Shown: positions 23,801 to 37,700 of the stretch, one piece after another
Position numbering within the stretch: the stretch's first letter is position 1
Layout: each line of letters begins with the position of its first letter
Source: Brachypodius melanocephalos
Lineage: Eukaryota > Chordata > Aves > Passeriformes > Pycnonotidae
Length of the DNA stretch: 64,000 nucleotides
Assembly: GCA_013398615.1 (NCBI GenBank)
Contig: VZSR01000598.1
Location: 2,393,521-2,457,520 of the forward strand
Reading direction: 5' to 3'
The notes under the pieces: generated by a model
The model's database searches: none
Seen by the model: only the letters and a program-made list of their open reading frames with translations
Told to the model about the DNA's origin: nothing
Translations under genes and position numbers: made by a program

Positions 23801-24967
23801 CTTGCCCACAGCTCTGTGGAACACCATGGATCTGGCTGGAGCCCAAACTGGAAGCTGGCCTCCTCCCTCTGTTCCCCTGCTCTCCTTTCCAGCATTGTTT
23901 CTCTGAAGGGCAATTCCTCTGTCTTCCCACACTCACTGAATGCCAGCCCAGAGCTGGGGCCCAGCTCAGCTCAGTGCCCTCAGTGCCTGGGGCTGAGCTG
24001 GGCAGCAGCAGCAGCAGCACAGGCTGGGTTTCATCTTTTGCACTCATGTCCTTGTCTGGAAAAGGAGGAGGCATGGACAAACACCCCCTCTGAAGTGCCA
24101 GAATCTCTTAGGGCTAAGCAGTCCCACGTTTCTCTGGCTGATGAAAAGCTGCTTTGCATCAGGATGTTTGGTGCTGTCAGTGAAACCACAAACCTGGGTA
24201 AAAACTGGCTGGTGTGAGAGGCACAGTGTCCTAGCCTGGTCTTTCCAATCCTCCTTCCAGTGGGGGTTCTGTGGCTGCTTACTCAGGGGGGTTCCTTTTT
24301 AGGGGATAATAAGGCACCCAGGGCAGCATCACCCTCCGTGGGTGAGGAGACAGCTCTCAGCAGGATGATTTCAGCTTTCTCTCCTGTGCTGTATCTACAG
24401 AATTGAGACTATTCCTACACTGAGATACAGACACAGGTTTGTTTATGGGGTTTCTCTTCGAATTTAAAAGCCCAATCAATTAGCTCTTGGGAAACAGGCT
24501 TTTGTGGTTTGCTAGTGGGGTGTTATTGATGATGTTCTTTTCTGAGCAGGATCTGGGTTTACTCCTGAGAGGGGTTTTGAGCAGGTCCCCAGGGTGAAAG
24601 AGGCAGTAAATAGGCACAGCTCTGGATTCCCACCAACCACAGTGTTCCGTGTGTGCAGAGCAAGCTGCGGGAACCCAGGGAAAGGCACAGTTCATAGCTC
24701 TGCTTATTTGGGGGTGGGTCTGTGATGATAATGACGTTTAATTTGCTGTTGCTGGGTAAGTGGCCCTAACTTTCAGCCAGGTTCCTGCTGCGTGACCAAC
24801 TACCTAACTTTTCCAGGAGCATCTCATGCCTTGGAGAACAGAGGAAGCTGCATGCAGTGTTTGAAGACGAGCTGCATCCTTCTCTAGGTGTGGAAATAAA
24901 TATTTAAGGCCCCAAGTTTCAACAGGACATCGTTAACTGAAAGAAGCTGCTGTGGGCTGGAGGGAAA

Positions 24968-25756
24968 NNNNNNNNNNNNNNNNNNNNNNNNNNNNNNNNN
25001 NNNNNNNNNNNNNNNNNNNNNNNNNNNNNNNNNNNNNNNNNNNNNNNNNNNNNNNNNNNNNNNNNNNNNNNNNNNNNNNNNNNNNNNNNNNNNNNNNNNN
25101 NNNNNNNNNNNNNNNNNNNNNNNNNNNNNNNNNNNNNNNNNNNNNNNNNNNNNNNNNNNNNNNNNNNNNNNNNNNNNNNNNNNNNNNNNNNNNNNNNNNN
25201 NNNNNNNNNNNNNNNNNNNNNNNNNNNNNNNNNNNNNNNNNNNNNNNNNNNNNNNNNNNNNNNNNNNNNNNNNNNNNNNNNNNNNNNNNNNNNNNNNNNN
25301 NNNNNNNNNNNNNNNNNNNNNNNNNNNNNNNNNNNNNNNNNNNNNNNNNNNNNNNNNNNNNNNNNNNNNNNNNNNNNNNNNNNNNNNNNNNNNNNNNNNN
25401 NNNNNNNNNNNNNNNNNNNNNNNNNNNNNNNNNNNNNNNNNNNNNNNNNNNNNNNNNNNNNNNNNNNNNNNNNNNNNNNNNNNNNNNNNNNNNNNNNNNN
25501 NNNNNNNNNNNNNNNNNNNNNNNNNNNNNNNNNNNNNNNNNNNNNNNNNNNNNNNNNNNNNNNNNNNNNNNNNNNNNNNNNNNNNNNNNNNNNNNNNNNN
25601 NNNNNNNNNNNNNNNNNNNNNNNNNNNNNNNNNNNNNNNNNNNNNNNNNNNNNNNNNNNNNNNNNNNNNNNNNNNNNNNNNNNNNNNNNNNNNNNNNNNN
25701 NNNNNNNNNNNNNNNNNNNNNNNNNNNNNNNNNNNNNNNNNNNNNNNNNNNNNNNN
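24968..25756. other. Assembly gap (789 N)
   Basis: All bases are N. Open frames across it are artefacts. The immediate flanks are not notably GC-rich. Because first exons and CpG-island promoters are often missing from bird assemblies, the unlocated GPSM1 first exon could be here. Confidence 0.98.
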
Positions 25757-28700
25757 TCATGGCAATGCCCATTCTCTTAATTTAGAGCACAACTTGAAAA
25801 GACTAAACCCAAAGAAGACTAAATGAGTGACTCTGAGGCCTTACAGCATGGTTCATGCTGTTCATCATCGTTGTGTTTTATCTCTCCTCTCCTCGAAGTG
25901 GAGTCAAGGCAGTGGCTGGACTAGAGGGTTTTAAAAGCCCAAGAATGCTTGAAGTGTCTGGGATACAGTAGCTTCTCTTCAATTCTCTTTGCATGCTCTG
26001 CAGCAATTAGCACAGCAGCTAGTGGGTTGTCTGCTTTAATGAGTGTTGGTTTATTAGACAGGGCAGCAGGTGTTTCTTGGTTGTGTTGTATTGTAGAGCA
26101 ACTCCAGGGAAAAAGGAGGCAGCAGAGTTAATATCATTACTCTGGGGGAGCTAGAGCTGGGGAGAAACCTGCTGGATTTTAACCAGATTTGGGCTTCTTC
26201 TTTCTTTCTCTCTCTTTTTTTTTTTCTTGGCAACTTTTTGGGGACTAGATTTTGGTCACTTCTGCAAAGGAAATTCTAGCAGGAGGCTGCTTACCACAAA
26301 AGTGTGCCTGCACGTGAGCACTGCTCCCAGCTGCTGGGGAAGAGAAATGGGAGGAAGCACTTTCCTGTGGCTTTATTTGGGTGGCTCTGGCAGGGCATGA
26401 GGGTTTTAAAAGTCTGTGCTGTGCCTTGCAGGCCTTGAAAAAGGGCGCTGGTGGAGCCTCTGCCTGCACTGCTCTGTCGATAAGTGGTAACAGTTTCTTC
26501 CTTAACTTCACTTTTATTGCAGTGCAGAAAGGAGGGTGAATTCAGTGCCTCAGTCTGGGGTGATGGGTGGAACCTCAGGCGGCTGGCTGGCAAAGCCACA
26601 GTAACTGGTACTAAAGCCTTAATATGTGGGGTTTTCTTTTGGCCTGGGAGCATTAATTGAGGTGTAAGAACTGCAGGAGGTACCTGTGCAGGCAGGCAGT
26701 GCCAGACCCCTGATCTGGGGAGCTGGGGGAGGTATTTTCCTTCTAGGAAACGGGGCTGGATAGCGAGAAACATGCCAAAAGTGAAAGTGTTTATTCATTT
26801 TATTACATCCTTTAGTGGTTCCCTAAATTCAGCCCTTCCTAAACAAAGGCATGTGCTCTGTTGTGCTGGCAGCAAATAATCCTGGTGCTGACTGGGCCAA
26901 ACACCTCCATTTACAGAGACTGGAGTTAAAACTTTTGCTACAGCAGTCACACACCACAAACCAGGGTGTTTCTGCCCCTGTGCAGCTCTGTGTGTCTGCA
27001 TTTGTTCACGTTTCTAATGCCTTTCACAGAATTGTGAAGTTTCAGGGAGGATTTGGTGGAAGTCCAGGGCTTTGGGAGCTGTGACTCTGCAGGGCTGGTG
27101 TATCTGTGGGGTCAGCTCCTGGGGTTGGGTCACTGCTGGGGCTTGTTGGAATCATCCAGTTCTGTGATTGTGCTCCTCAAATCTGAGCTGTGTGAGCCTG
27201 AGTTACTGCTTTCCCTTCCGTGGGCTTTTGGGCTGGGATTAATTCAAGTTCATCCATTCAGCTGTAAACTCTGAGGACTTGTTGGGCAGAATAGAGAAAT
27301 TTTGGGGCAGAATTTTGAAATACCTGCTGGCAGCAGGTGTCCTGCTCTTCTCCACTGCTGCAGGTGCTCTAACTTGCCTTTCTGTGCTGGCTGGCTGATT
27401 TTGGAGGTGTAGGAAGCACCAAATCCATCAAATGGTTCCCCTAGCCTGTGGAGAGGAATGAGCTCACCAATGTCCAGAGAGCTTCCCTGGATTTGGTCCC
27501 TTGCTTTTAAAAGGCCACTCTGGAGATTTCTGGGTCTAGAGGGAAATATGGACATGTCCTGGGGAAACCCTCACTGTGCTGCACTGACATCGTGGAGATG
27601 TTATTGACCTCACACAGAAAGAACATTAGATAATGCTGCAATCAATCCAGAAATGCATTAATCTGGCCTGAGAACTCAGATAAAAGCACACCTTGCTCCT
27701 CCCTTTCCCTTGCCTCGCTCTCTGTTCTCCTGCAGTCTCTGCTTTCCAGAGCACTCCAGGCTTTTGTGATGTTTACAAACTTTCCTTGATTGTGTCACAA
27801 ACAGTCCCCATCTCACTCATTAGTGGCACCAGGGTGAGGACCTGACCTGAATGTGCATCGGGCAATTAGAGAGTGCTCTGAGCACCACAGAGCTCAGAGA
27901 GGAGGAGGCTCCTTCCTCCTGTTCTGACAGGAAAACTGGGATGGGGAAATTGCTGGCCTTCTGACATGGAAGGCAAAGAAAGAGGGCACAACTCACCCTG
28001 GTGGTTGAGGCTGAGTAAATTGGGGTTTGCAGAGCAAATTGGGGAGAAAATCCACTATTGGGGTGAACATCTGTCTGGAAGGGTTCATGTTTGTTTTGTG
28101 TGTACCCAAGGGATAACAATACCATGAAATACTTTGGTATTTTCCCCAGTTCTTGTAAACTCGCACAACTTCTGAATCTGGACTTTATATAAGGCTAGCA
28201 GTTATTTTCTTTCCAAGAGGTGGTATTTAATTGTATCTGCCTGAGGTGAAAATTAGCACCAGCAGCAGTGCTGGGTTTGGGAAAGTGCAATCAGCTTCCT
28301 CTGTGGGATTGGGAAAGGGCTCAGGTGCACTACCAGAAAGCTGAGAATGACCATTTGCTCTCTGTTTACTCCATGGATTAAACTTGGAATTGGTTATTAC
28401 ATTTCTGAATGCTGGTTCAGAAGTTTCTGAAAGGTTCTGATTTTTCTTCTGTTGGCAGTCTCCACCAGGCAGAAGGGTGTGTAAAACAAGACAAACATTT
28501 CTAAAATAGCTGTGCTGCATAATAGCTGGCCTGAGCAAAAATTATATGATAGCTTAGCAGGCAGGGTTGGCTTTGTTGACATCTGTCTTGGGATGTTTTG
28601 AATTTCTCACTTGTACTTTCAGCACTGGTGAGTCATGTAGTCATCCCAAAGTGAAACCAAGCAGGACATTGAGTGTTCACCTCAGCAGGGAGAGGGATCC

Positions 28701-31700
28701 TTCTGGGCAGACCTGGGATTTGGTGCTTTGCAGGTTTCCCCAGGATTTTGGGTGTCCTTTTTGATTCTTCTGTGTTTCACCAGGTGGGATGTGGAGAGAG
28801 CAGCTGTGTCCCTGCTCCCTGTGGTCTCCCATGAGACAGGGCTGTGCTGTGTGCCTGGCACAGAGTGATCCTGCTTTGCCTCCACCCTGTGGGTGCTGCT
28901 GCCATGCAAACACTTCTTGTCCTCAGGGCATTAATTGGGCTCCATGCACATGGAAATGCAGCTGAGGTGATGCTCTGCCTTCTCCCTGTGCTGACTTGCA
29001 CTTCCCTGATTCAGGTTCTGCTGGTTCTGCCTCTCCTGGGCTGAGAGCAATCCCTTGGGATGCTTTATCCCCAAAACTGAGCCTTGGACGGGGTGTTTGT
29101 GCCAAGCAGACGAGAAAGAGAACATTGTGCCTTGGCCACGTGTTTGTGGTTATTCGAAGTTTTCCTCTGAGTCAACTGAAGTCAGAGCAGTTTGTGACTG
29201 GGCTGTGGCCTGAGGACACCCCTCAAATGCGAGATAAATGTTAATAATCACACCAGAGGTAGGGCTGGAAGCAGCTGTGACCCTTCCCAGCTGGAATGCT
29301 GGCTGTGAGGAGGGAGCTGTGTAACCCAGATACTCAGGTGCCTTTTGCTACCTGTTGCATTGGCCACTGGATGCTTCACTCCTGGGAAAATGTCCCCAGG
29401 AGCTCATGGCCAGCAGGAGAGGAGGAACACTGGAAAGAGTTGCTATAAGCAGGAGATTTGTGTTTGGTGACCAGGTGCAGCAATTTTGTTCACTCCGTGA
29501 GTGGTGGGTCCTGTTCTGGCTCCAGGTTCTGTCAGAGCTTTGGTTGGTGTCTGCAGCATGAGCTGCTTATGCCACAGGAAAATCCTGTGCATGATTAATT
29601 TCTGTTTTCCTGGAGGATGTGGCCAATTAGGGATCTGCTGCCCCTTATTTTCAAAGTTAGGGGAAGCAGTGCCTGTTACACCAGAGGATGAAAATGTGTT
29701 ATGAAAGCTGAGAAATTGATTTGTTCTAGAAGAGTGATTTTTAAAATCCTTTTTGGCTCTTCCTCTCTTGAGCCAAATGCAGCTGGACCATGACCACTCT
29801 GGTGACTGGGGACAGGAACAGGCTGCACAGATCCCTTGGTATTCCCCTCCTCCAGCTCAGTGATGAGTGTCCCAGACATTGGATTTTTTTATATTACATA
29901 AAGCACAAGGGAAAGCCTTGCCTTGGTGATGCCTTGAGGATGAGCAAAGTCACAGCCAGAAGCAGAAAGGCTTAAAATTGGGAATGCTGGTAAAAGTTTG
30001 GGGAATCAACTTCTCACTTATCCAGGCTTCGGGTTTGGAGGGAGCATCTGGGGGAGGCAGATGGGAAGGGATATTTTAATGGGCTGGCAGCGATAGAATG
30101 GCTCAGTTGGTTAAAGGAAGTTCATCAGGATGGGAGATGCTGCCTGGATTCAACCCTGTGGAGTATGTGTGTGTGTTCCTGTTAAAGCAGGAGGGCTCCA
30201 GGTGTGCCCTGAGGGGTGACATTCCCACCTCTGCTTCTCTCTGCTTGGAGCTGGAGCGAGGGCAGGGTGGGACAAGGGGTCCCTGCAGGACCATCCTGAT
30301 GTCACCTGCCCTGAGGTGGGTCTGGGGTGAGCCTGGCTGTGTCCTGGATCCAGGGACTTCCTAGATGTGGCTCCCTTCATCTGTGCTGTTCTAACACATC
30401 CCCAGGACACAACTTTGTCACTGCTCTGTTGAGTTTGAGCTCTCCACAGAGCAAATGCTGCTCTGTCTCAAGCCTCATCTCCCCGGCTCTCATGTTCCTG
30501 TTTTCCCCTCTGTGCTCTCTTGCCTCCTCTCCAGCAGATCAGACTTTCTGTTTTGGAGAACATAAACTGTATTTTTGTTGTGGTATGTTGATTTCTTGCT
30601 GTCTCATGTTTTTGCACTCGAGATGGTGTCCAAACTTGCTTGAAGAACAGGTTTGAATTCTGTCAGGTCTTACACTGCAAGAAGCCACAAGCAGCAAGTT
30701 TCTGTAAACTGAGAGATGGATTTTACTTATCTCTTGATGCTGTTCTGCTTGAAGAGCAGTTTTATCTCCAGATTGCTCTCAGGTGTATCTGGTGCTGTGT
30801 CCCATCCCAGTCCTGCTCTCTGTGCTCCTTTGGTCAGCCAGAATTCCACTTCCCTGGTATAAAACCCTTTGCCAACCAAAGCCATGTAACCCAAATTTCT
30901 CCTGCTCTGAGAATCCCAACCACAAAGTGGGGCTGTTGAATTCTGGGCCTAGGCTATTTATATTGCCAGTGGGAAAGCTTTTCGTTGACCGAGCTGCTCC
31001 CTCCCTAAAGATACTTTTAATTAAATGTTATTTGACAGATCTGACTTTCTAATTGGCTTAGATTTAACTGGTAAAAATGGCAATTTTTTTCCCACTGAAA
31101 GCTGAAGAAAGTGGGAATAATTTTGTTGGAAGGCTATTTGCATTCAGAGTCATGTCCATCTGTTGTTTAATGTAATAAGCTGATAGAGTGGGGGGGAAAA
31201 AAAAAAAGAAGCCAAAAATCCCCCCACAACCAGAAAGTCAACATCCCTGCCAGTGCTTGGTGAGGAGAAGGTGAAAGGGACACGGCTGCCTCAGCTTTGG
31301 AGCTCTCTAAACAATGCCCAGCAATGTTATGCAACTGCCTAGGGAAGGAAGTGAAAAATTATCATTACAGTGCAGTTTCAAGGGCAATATTAAATGAGCA
31401 ATTTGCAGCACAGCTCCGTGCTTAAGTGACTTAACTCACTTCTCCTGAGATAAAATTAACAGGGCTGGTTAAGGACAATAGCCATGACCTCTGTTCCCTT
31501 CAGGAGAGGGGCAGAGAGGCTCTTTTTAGAACTGAGTCTGAGCTGGGGCACTGAGAGCCTTCAAAGTGAACAGTCAAACCCAAACCAGTGTAATGGCCTG
31601 ACCCTGGAAGTGTCTGAGGGATCCTTGTCCCACTGAAAGCCTGGAAAAAGGGGGACAAACATCTGCTGCAGCACCTCACTGACATCTGTTCATTATTTCC

Positions 31701-34700
31701 TTTATAAGACTTTCTGCAAGGCCCTGGACACTGGAGCAGCAACAAACCCCTGAACTAATGATTGGGAAAGCAGTGCTGCTGGCTGTTCAGTGCCTTCAGG
31801 CTAGGAGTAAATGGCTTAAAAATCTATTCCCAGTTTGCTCTCAGCAAGAGGATTTTGCCTGAGGATGCCAGGCACTGGAACCACAGGCGTTTGTGACTCT
31901 GAGATTAGACAGGATCTGTCTAAAGAAGCTTCACCTTCTGTTGTGAATCAGGAGCTCTGTGCAGCTGCCACCCCTGGAGGGATTTTTGAGAGAGGAATAT
32001 TGGATTGTCTTGGCTCCCCTCAAGCTTTTCTGTTACCCTTTGCTCTTACACCCTCTGGAGCAGCCAGAGGGGCTCTTCCCTGGGAGCTGGGGGCTAATGC
32101 AAGAGAAAGACCAAGAAAAAAGGACCTAAATGGGGAAAACACTAATAACAGAGCTCAGTGTAAGAGCTATTTCATGTTCCACCTGGGAGCAGATGTTTTT
32201 TGTCTTGGAAGCTGCTTTTAAAAAATGCATGGGCAGGACTGGGAGCTGTCAGTTCTGAGCTGCACAGAGTGACTGCTGGAGGCAGCTCTGAGCACACAGA
32301 GGGTGTCAGGGCTCCTTTCCTGCCCTGGGGCTCCTGCTCTGTTTCCCCTCACGCTTTCTGGCTGCCAGGGAGCAGAGCTGGGTCCTGAGAAAGGGAGCCC
32401 TTTCCTGGGTGCTGTGGGTGCAGGTCCAGCTGCTGATCTGTGGTGGGATTTGGGACTGATTCCTTGATTTGCAGCCCCTCCCTGGGAGCATTGGCTTCTG
32501 TTGTAGGATTGCAGCAGACTCAGCACAAGGAGATCAGCTTTGCCATGGGGCAGCACAAATAATTAATAGTTGTGCTGAGCTCCCCAGGAGAAGTCCTTCT
32601 CCACTGCTGCGACAGTGGTCCATGTGTGGGGTGGAGTTTCTCCATGCCTTGATTAACAGAGCTGCAAAAATGTGTATTTACAGGGAGAACAGAGGGGTTT
32701 GCTGTCCCGAGTTCTGTTTCCAGGACTTTCTTGGCACTCCTGTGATTTTGCAGAGCTGTATTTGCTCTGTGGGGGTGTCAGCAGGTGCCATTTGGGTGTT
32801 CACCTGTACCTGGTGGTACCTCCCTGGGCATTTTGGTGTGAATTGCTGCATTTTCCCGTGCTCTGCAGCAGCTTCAGCCCACATTAGTTAGCTGTGGGAC
32901 AAGTTTCTTCTGTGATCCACGCTGCAGAGTTGAGGTGGCTCTTTGTGCACTCCATCTGTGGAATATCCGTTCATGCCTTAGGAGAGCTGGGAAATGCTGA
33001 TTAATACTCATCTCTCTGGGGCTATTTGTTAATTACTGTTATTCATGGTTTGTGTGATGGTGCTGAGTGGATCCTGGCAGGGTTGCATCCGTTCCAGGGT
33101 TTCAGAGTGCATGGTAAACACCAGCATTTTATTGCAGCTTTTCTGGGAAATATCGTTCCTGTTTTCAAGGGTGGGAAAATTGCATCGCCTTCAGGGTGGA
33201 AGAGAATAGGGGCGGTAAAACTGGGAGCTGAATGTCCTGACTCCCACTCCTTTCCTTCAGCACTTCCTTACCCACGTCAGAGTGAGGGTAATTGTGCTAA
33301 TTGTGAATTGGAGACCTTGGCTTTGTCCTTCACTGAGCCCTGCTGGGCAGTGCAGCGCTGGTGCCACACGAAATTACAGCGGCTCTGCTGCTCTAACAGG
33401 GAGCAGAAAGTTGTTTAGGAGGAAGTTACCAGCTGGTGAATTAAACACCAGGCTCTGCCTGTTTACGAGGTGTGCCTTGCAAATGTGGTGGGAACCCTGA
33501 AAAGCACAGGGGAAGGAGCAGAGCTGGGCTCTGGTCGCTGTGAAGAGCTCAGTGCCAGGGACTGGCTTGAAGAAAGCAGGAGAACAACCCTGAGTGCTCA
33601 GGCACCTCTGACTCCACGAGTTCCCTGACTCTCAGGCTTTGAGAAGAGAGCAGTTAATTTAAAAATGAAAAAAAAAGAAAAAGGGACACAGAGCGATGTT
33701 CCCTGTCAGAAAATCCTGCAAGTTAAATTGCGTGAGTGAGTGGAGCTGCCCTGCCTTGGGGGTGGTTGTCTTTTGGGGTATGGTGAAAGATGGAGAGAGA
33801 AAAGCAGTTGGGCAGGAAGGATTTGGGATGGGCAGGAGCTGCCAGGGCTTTGAGGAGGGTCCTGTCCTCACTGTCCTTGTGCACTCACCATATCCCAGCT
33901 GGTGCTGCAGCAGCACCAGCCCCTTTTTTTAGCAGCTGTCTGCAGAGATTTGTATGGAGGAAATGCTCTGGGGATTGGATCTTGCTGCAAAACACAGAGG
34001 CCATCAGATTCAGCTTGTTTATCAGCCAAGCCTTCTGCAGCATGAAGGCAGGAATACAAACCACCAGCGACTAACAAATGAAAATACTGAGCTTCCTAAG
34101 CCACGGGTGTTTCTCTTTTTCCCCTGACAAACAAGCCCTTGTGATTTGCAGCTTGGGGAGCCCACTAGCCAACATCTCATGGTGCTTGAGTGGAGACTCA
34201 GACCCATCAAAGCAGCTGAATGTCCTGGAATTGTGATACTCCACGTGTGCCTCCAGGCATTTCCTGCCCTCTGAGTTCAGCTGAGTGTCTGAGCTCCTGC
34301 ATGGGTTTAAATAATAAAACATATGAGTTCACTGTGATGTGCCCAGAATTTTAAGGCTGCAGCCCTTGGCCAGCTCTTGTATGAATTGCTTCCATCAGGG
34401 CAGTAATCCAGGAAACTAGGAGCACGAACTGTTTGGTTGATGGAAGGCTGTGGTTTGGTGCCTTCCTGGGTAAAGAAAGGCAGGGGAGAAAGGAAAGCTG
34501 CTATTTTCTGTGTGTTTATCCTGTGCCCTGCTGGGAGGGCAGGCAGGGAGAGCTCCAGCAGGTACCACAGGCTCTGAGGAGATCCTGGTCCATGGGGAGC
34601 TCCTGCAGAGTGCTCAGGGGTCTGAAGAGTTAATCATGAAATGACTGAAAATACCCACATTTTCCTCTGCTGCTCTGAAGAAAAGAAAAACTCACTCTGC

Positions 34701-37700
34701 AAGATGTTCCCTTCAATGAAACCATCCTTTGGCACCGGTGCTTTTGGCAGAAAGTTGTCACCAGCTGTGCCAGTGAGTGACCACTTTGCAGAGGGGACCA
34801 GCACGTAAGGATGAGGAGCGAGCAGAGAAAAATGTTGTGTTTGTTCCCTGCACTGAGCAAAGTGATTCTCCTGTGGTGGAAATCCCTTCCTGAATGGCTC
34901 TGGGTGAGGTTCCCCTCAGGTTTTCTGGGGGCTCCAGCTCTGCTTTGAGGAGCTCCAAGCCCATGTGCTGAGGGCAGAGCTCACCTGGCCAGGGCAGCTG
35001 TGTGAGCAGCAGCCTGGGAAGGGAAGGGAAGGCAGGAGATGCTTTGCAGACCTGGCTCCAGACAGAACTGAGTCATTTGTCGAGGCTGACGCTCTCGCTT
35101 GCCTGAGGCTGGCATGGCTCAGGCAGGAGAGTGAGAACGCAGCCATCCAGATACACACAGAGGAGAGAAAAGTAACAGCTCCCAACATGTGACTGGAATG
35201 GAAGTTAAAATAAAAAAAAAAAAACCAACCCATCCCCAATTAAAGCCATGTGTGTTGATGGATGGAACTGCTCCTGAAAGGTTGGTGGAGGCTGTTTGTG
35301 CAGCACAAATGCAGCCTCTCTGGAATGCCCTGGATTAGAACAGGCAGGCTGCTCCAGCACACGAAATCCCTGTGGAAACAGAGCTGTTCCTGCATGGCAG
35401 CAGCTCCCCCTGCCCACCACCCTTAGGGGTTAAGGTAAGATCTGTCTTGTCAGCTGTCTCCTCCCTGTCCCTGCTCCTGAAGCACATTTTCCATGCAGCC
35501 TGGGTGCTGTGCCATGTGGTTTTTTTTCACTGCTGGATGATGATGATGTCTCTGTGCAAGAGCAGAGGTTTTCTTTTTTCTGCAGACATGCATAATTCAG
35601 CTGTCAGGATAAACGCGCTCCCTGGATTTGGGCGTGTGTGTAAGGCTCCTGCTGGATCCTCCCTTCTCTCACCAGTGTGAGGCAGGGGGGGAGCAGGGAA
35701 TCCTCCCAGAGCTCCAGAGCAGCAGCGTGTGGTCTGTAAACTCACTGCAATCCCTGTGAGGTTGCAAGAAGGATCTAAATTAAACCCAAAACAGGCCTGT
35801 GGAGAGGAGAATCCTTGCTGTATTTGGGAAGACTTTCCAAGAAACATGATCGCACAAATTCCTCTTGTGGAAGGGCAGGACCAGAGCCCACTTCACACAT
35901 ACAGGATGTGATCTACATGACAAACTCTTCTCAAAACACACATTTGCTGCTGTTTACACCTGTGACGGAGCTGCACTGATGCCACAGTGTCAGAGCCAAA
36001 CTGATGCGGTGTGTGGGGAGGAGCAGGACTCGCACAGAAGCGTTTCCAGGGTGGATGTTTCCCATGGAGCCAAACTGGGACAGAAGTGCTGAAAATCCGG
36101 GGAGGTGCTGTGGAGGGCTCAGTGCCACGGTGCTGTGGAAGCAGGGAAAGCAGGATGCTGGAGGGTTCCCTGCAGAGGCAGCAGACACCCAGCACGGTGC
36201 CAGACAGTGGGGCTGCTCTCTGTGGAGGAGCTGAGTGGAATTCTCACCTTGGTGGAACCGCGTGGTGCTCGGGAATCCTGCCGTGCTCGGAGCTGGGGGC
36301 TTGCACGTTCCTCTGGAGGGATGCACAGATTTTCCACAGTGCTGTGGAGAGCCCTGAAGTACTTCTGGTGTCTGCTGGGTTTGGGTTTGCACTGAGGAAC
36401 TGGAGGAATAGTTTTAGAGGTGCTGGCAAGGGTTGCAGTGGACACCTGGCGGATATTTGAGCTCCTGGGGAGCCTCTTCCCTTTTTGTTTTTCTGACAGA
36501 TGTGGAATTATCTTTACACAATCCAGAGGGATGTTCTGTGGCTGTGTAACAGCCAGGGAGAAGGGCAGTGTCCAGTGTGAGCTCTTATTCTGCTGGCCTT
36601 TTAAACCCATGAGTGTCTCTGGGCCCGATGCCTGATTTTTGGCACCCCTGGAATTTCCAGGGAGAGCACAGCAGTGCTTTAAACAGCCCTCTGAGCAGGA
36701 GACAGCTGCAGAAAAACAATGTGAAATTGGTGCAATCTGCTGTGCTGCAGCTTTGCCAACAACAATCTGTCCTGGTGGCTGGCAGAATCTGTCCTTCAGC
36801 CCTGGCAGAAGCTCTGCCCTGTGTGACCTGGGAGAGCCACCTTTGTGAATCCCTCTGCTTTGGGCACTCAGGGCTGTAATCACTGAGGGAGGGACTATCA
36901 CAGGCTCTCCCCGGTGTGCTCTGGCTTGATTTCACCCTCCTCGCAGCCTTTACCAGATGGTCATTTGAAAAAGAAGCTGCTGCATGAGTGGATTCACTGG
37001 ATTTGTGTGGTTCCTGCTATTTGCTCTTCAGTGGGTTCTGCAGGAAGTGCAAGGGGCCAGGTTTGTGCTGGCTCTGTCACTGGGGTCCCATCCAAACCCC
37101 TTTCAGGTGCGAGTGCTGGTGCTGCAGAGCATCCTGAGTGTTCTCTTGGTGAGCTGGGATCGCTCTGCACCTCCCTGGCTCACAGCCTGCATGGCCCAGG
37201 CTCAGGGTGTGAGTTTTCTGATGGATCCCAAAGGCCCCTCTCTGTCTTGGACTGAAACCCTTGGCTCGGGGCTGGCGGAAGCAGATGAGACAGGCAGGGA
37301 GCAGAACCAAATTGGCTGGAGGTTGCTGTGGAGTCAGTGGAAAAAGCTGTGGTGTGAACTTTGTCGTGGTTTCCTTTTCTGCTGCATCACGGTGACGATC
37401 CCACTGCCCTGCCCTGTGGCTCGCAGGGGCTGTGGGCAGGAAAGAGGCAACACGTGGGGAGTGTGTGCAGCCTCCAGGAGGTTTGGGATGAGGAGGGACA
37501 TGGGCAAGGGCCTGGGACAGCCAGAGGGGGCTCCTTTGGCTGGCTGGGCTTTGCTCTAACACGGTCTCTGGTGTTTCTGGGGCTTGGCAGCGCTTTTTCC
37601 ACACACAGTTGTTTTCCTGCTGCAAGCCCGTGCTCCTAGGCAGAAGCAGCTGGCAGGCTGAGAGAGGAAGGAGAAGAGGGGGCTGCAGCTGGAGGGGTTT

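Larger units (their letters stand above)
15666..24967. other. Intergenic region with CR1 fragments
   Basis: No exon with paired splice sites and an open frame was found on either strand. The recognisable contents are two minus-strand CR1 3' ends (19118-19285 and 23685-23800) and a (CAG)5 run near 24001-24020. The longest open frames (141-161 codons near 20.0-20.6 kb) look like chance frames. This is where I would place the boundary between the divergent CCDC187 and GPSM1 units. Confidence 0.45.

Noticed and set aside
24933..25785. Open frames of 277-279 codons on both strands
   Set aside because: They consist almost entirely of N positions in an assembly gap.
30090..30180. tRNA-like text (GGCTCAGTTGGTTAAAG)
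   Set aside because: It resembles a D-arm by a few bases only; no acceptor stem, anticodon arm or T-loop follows.
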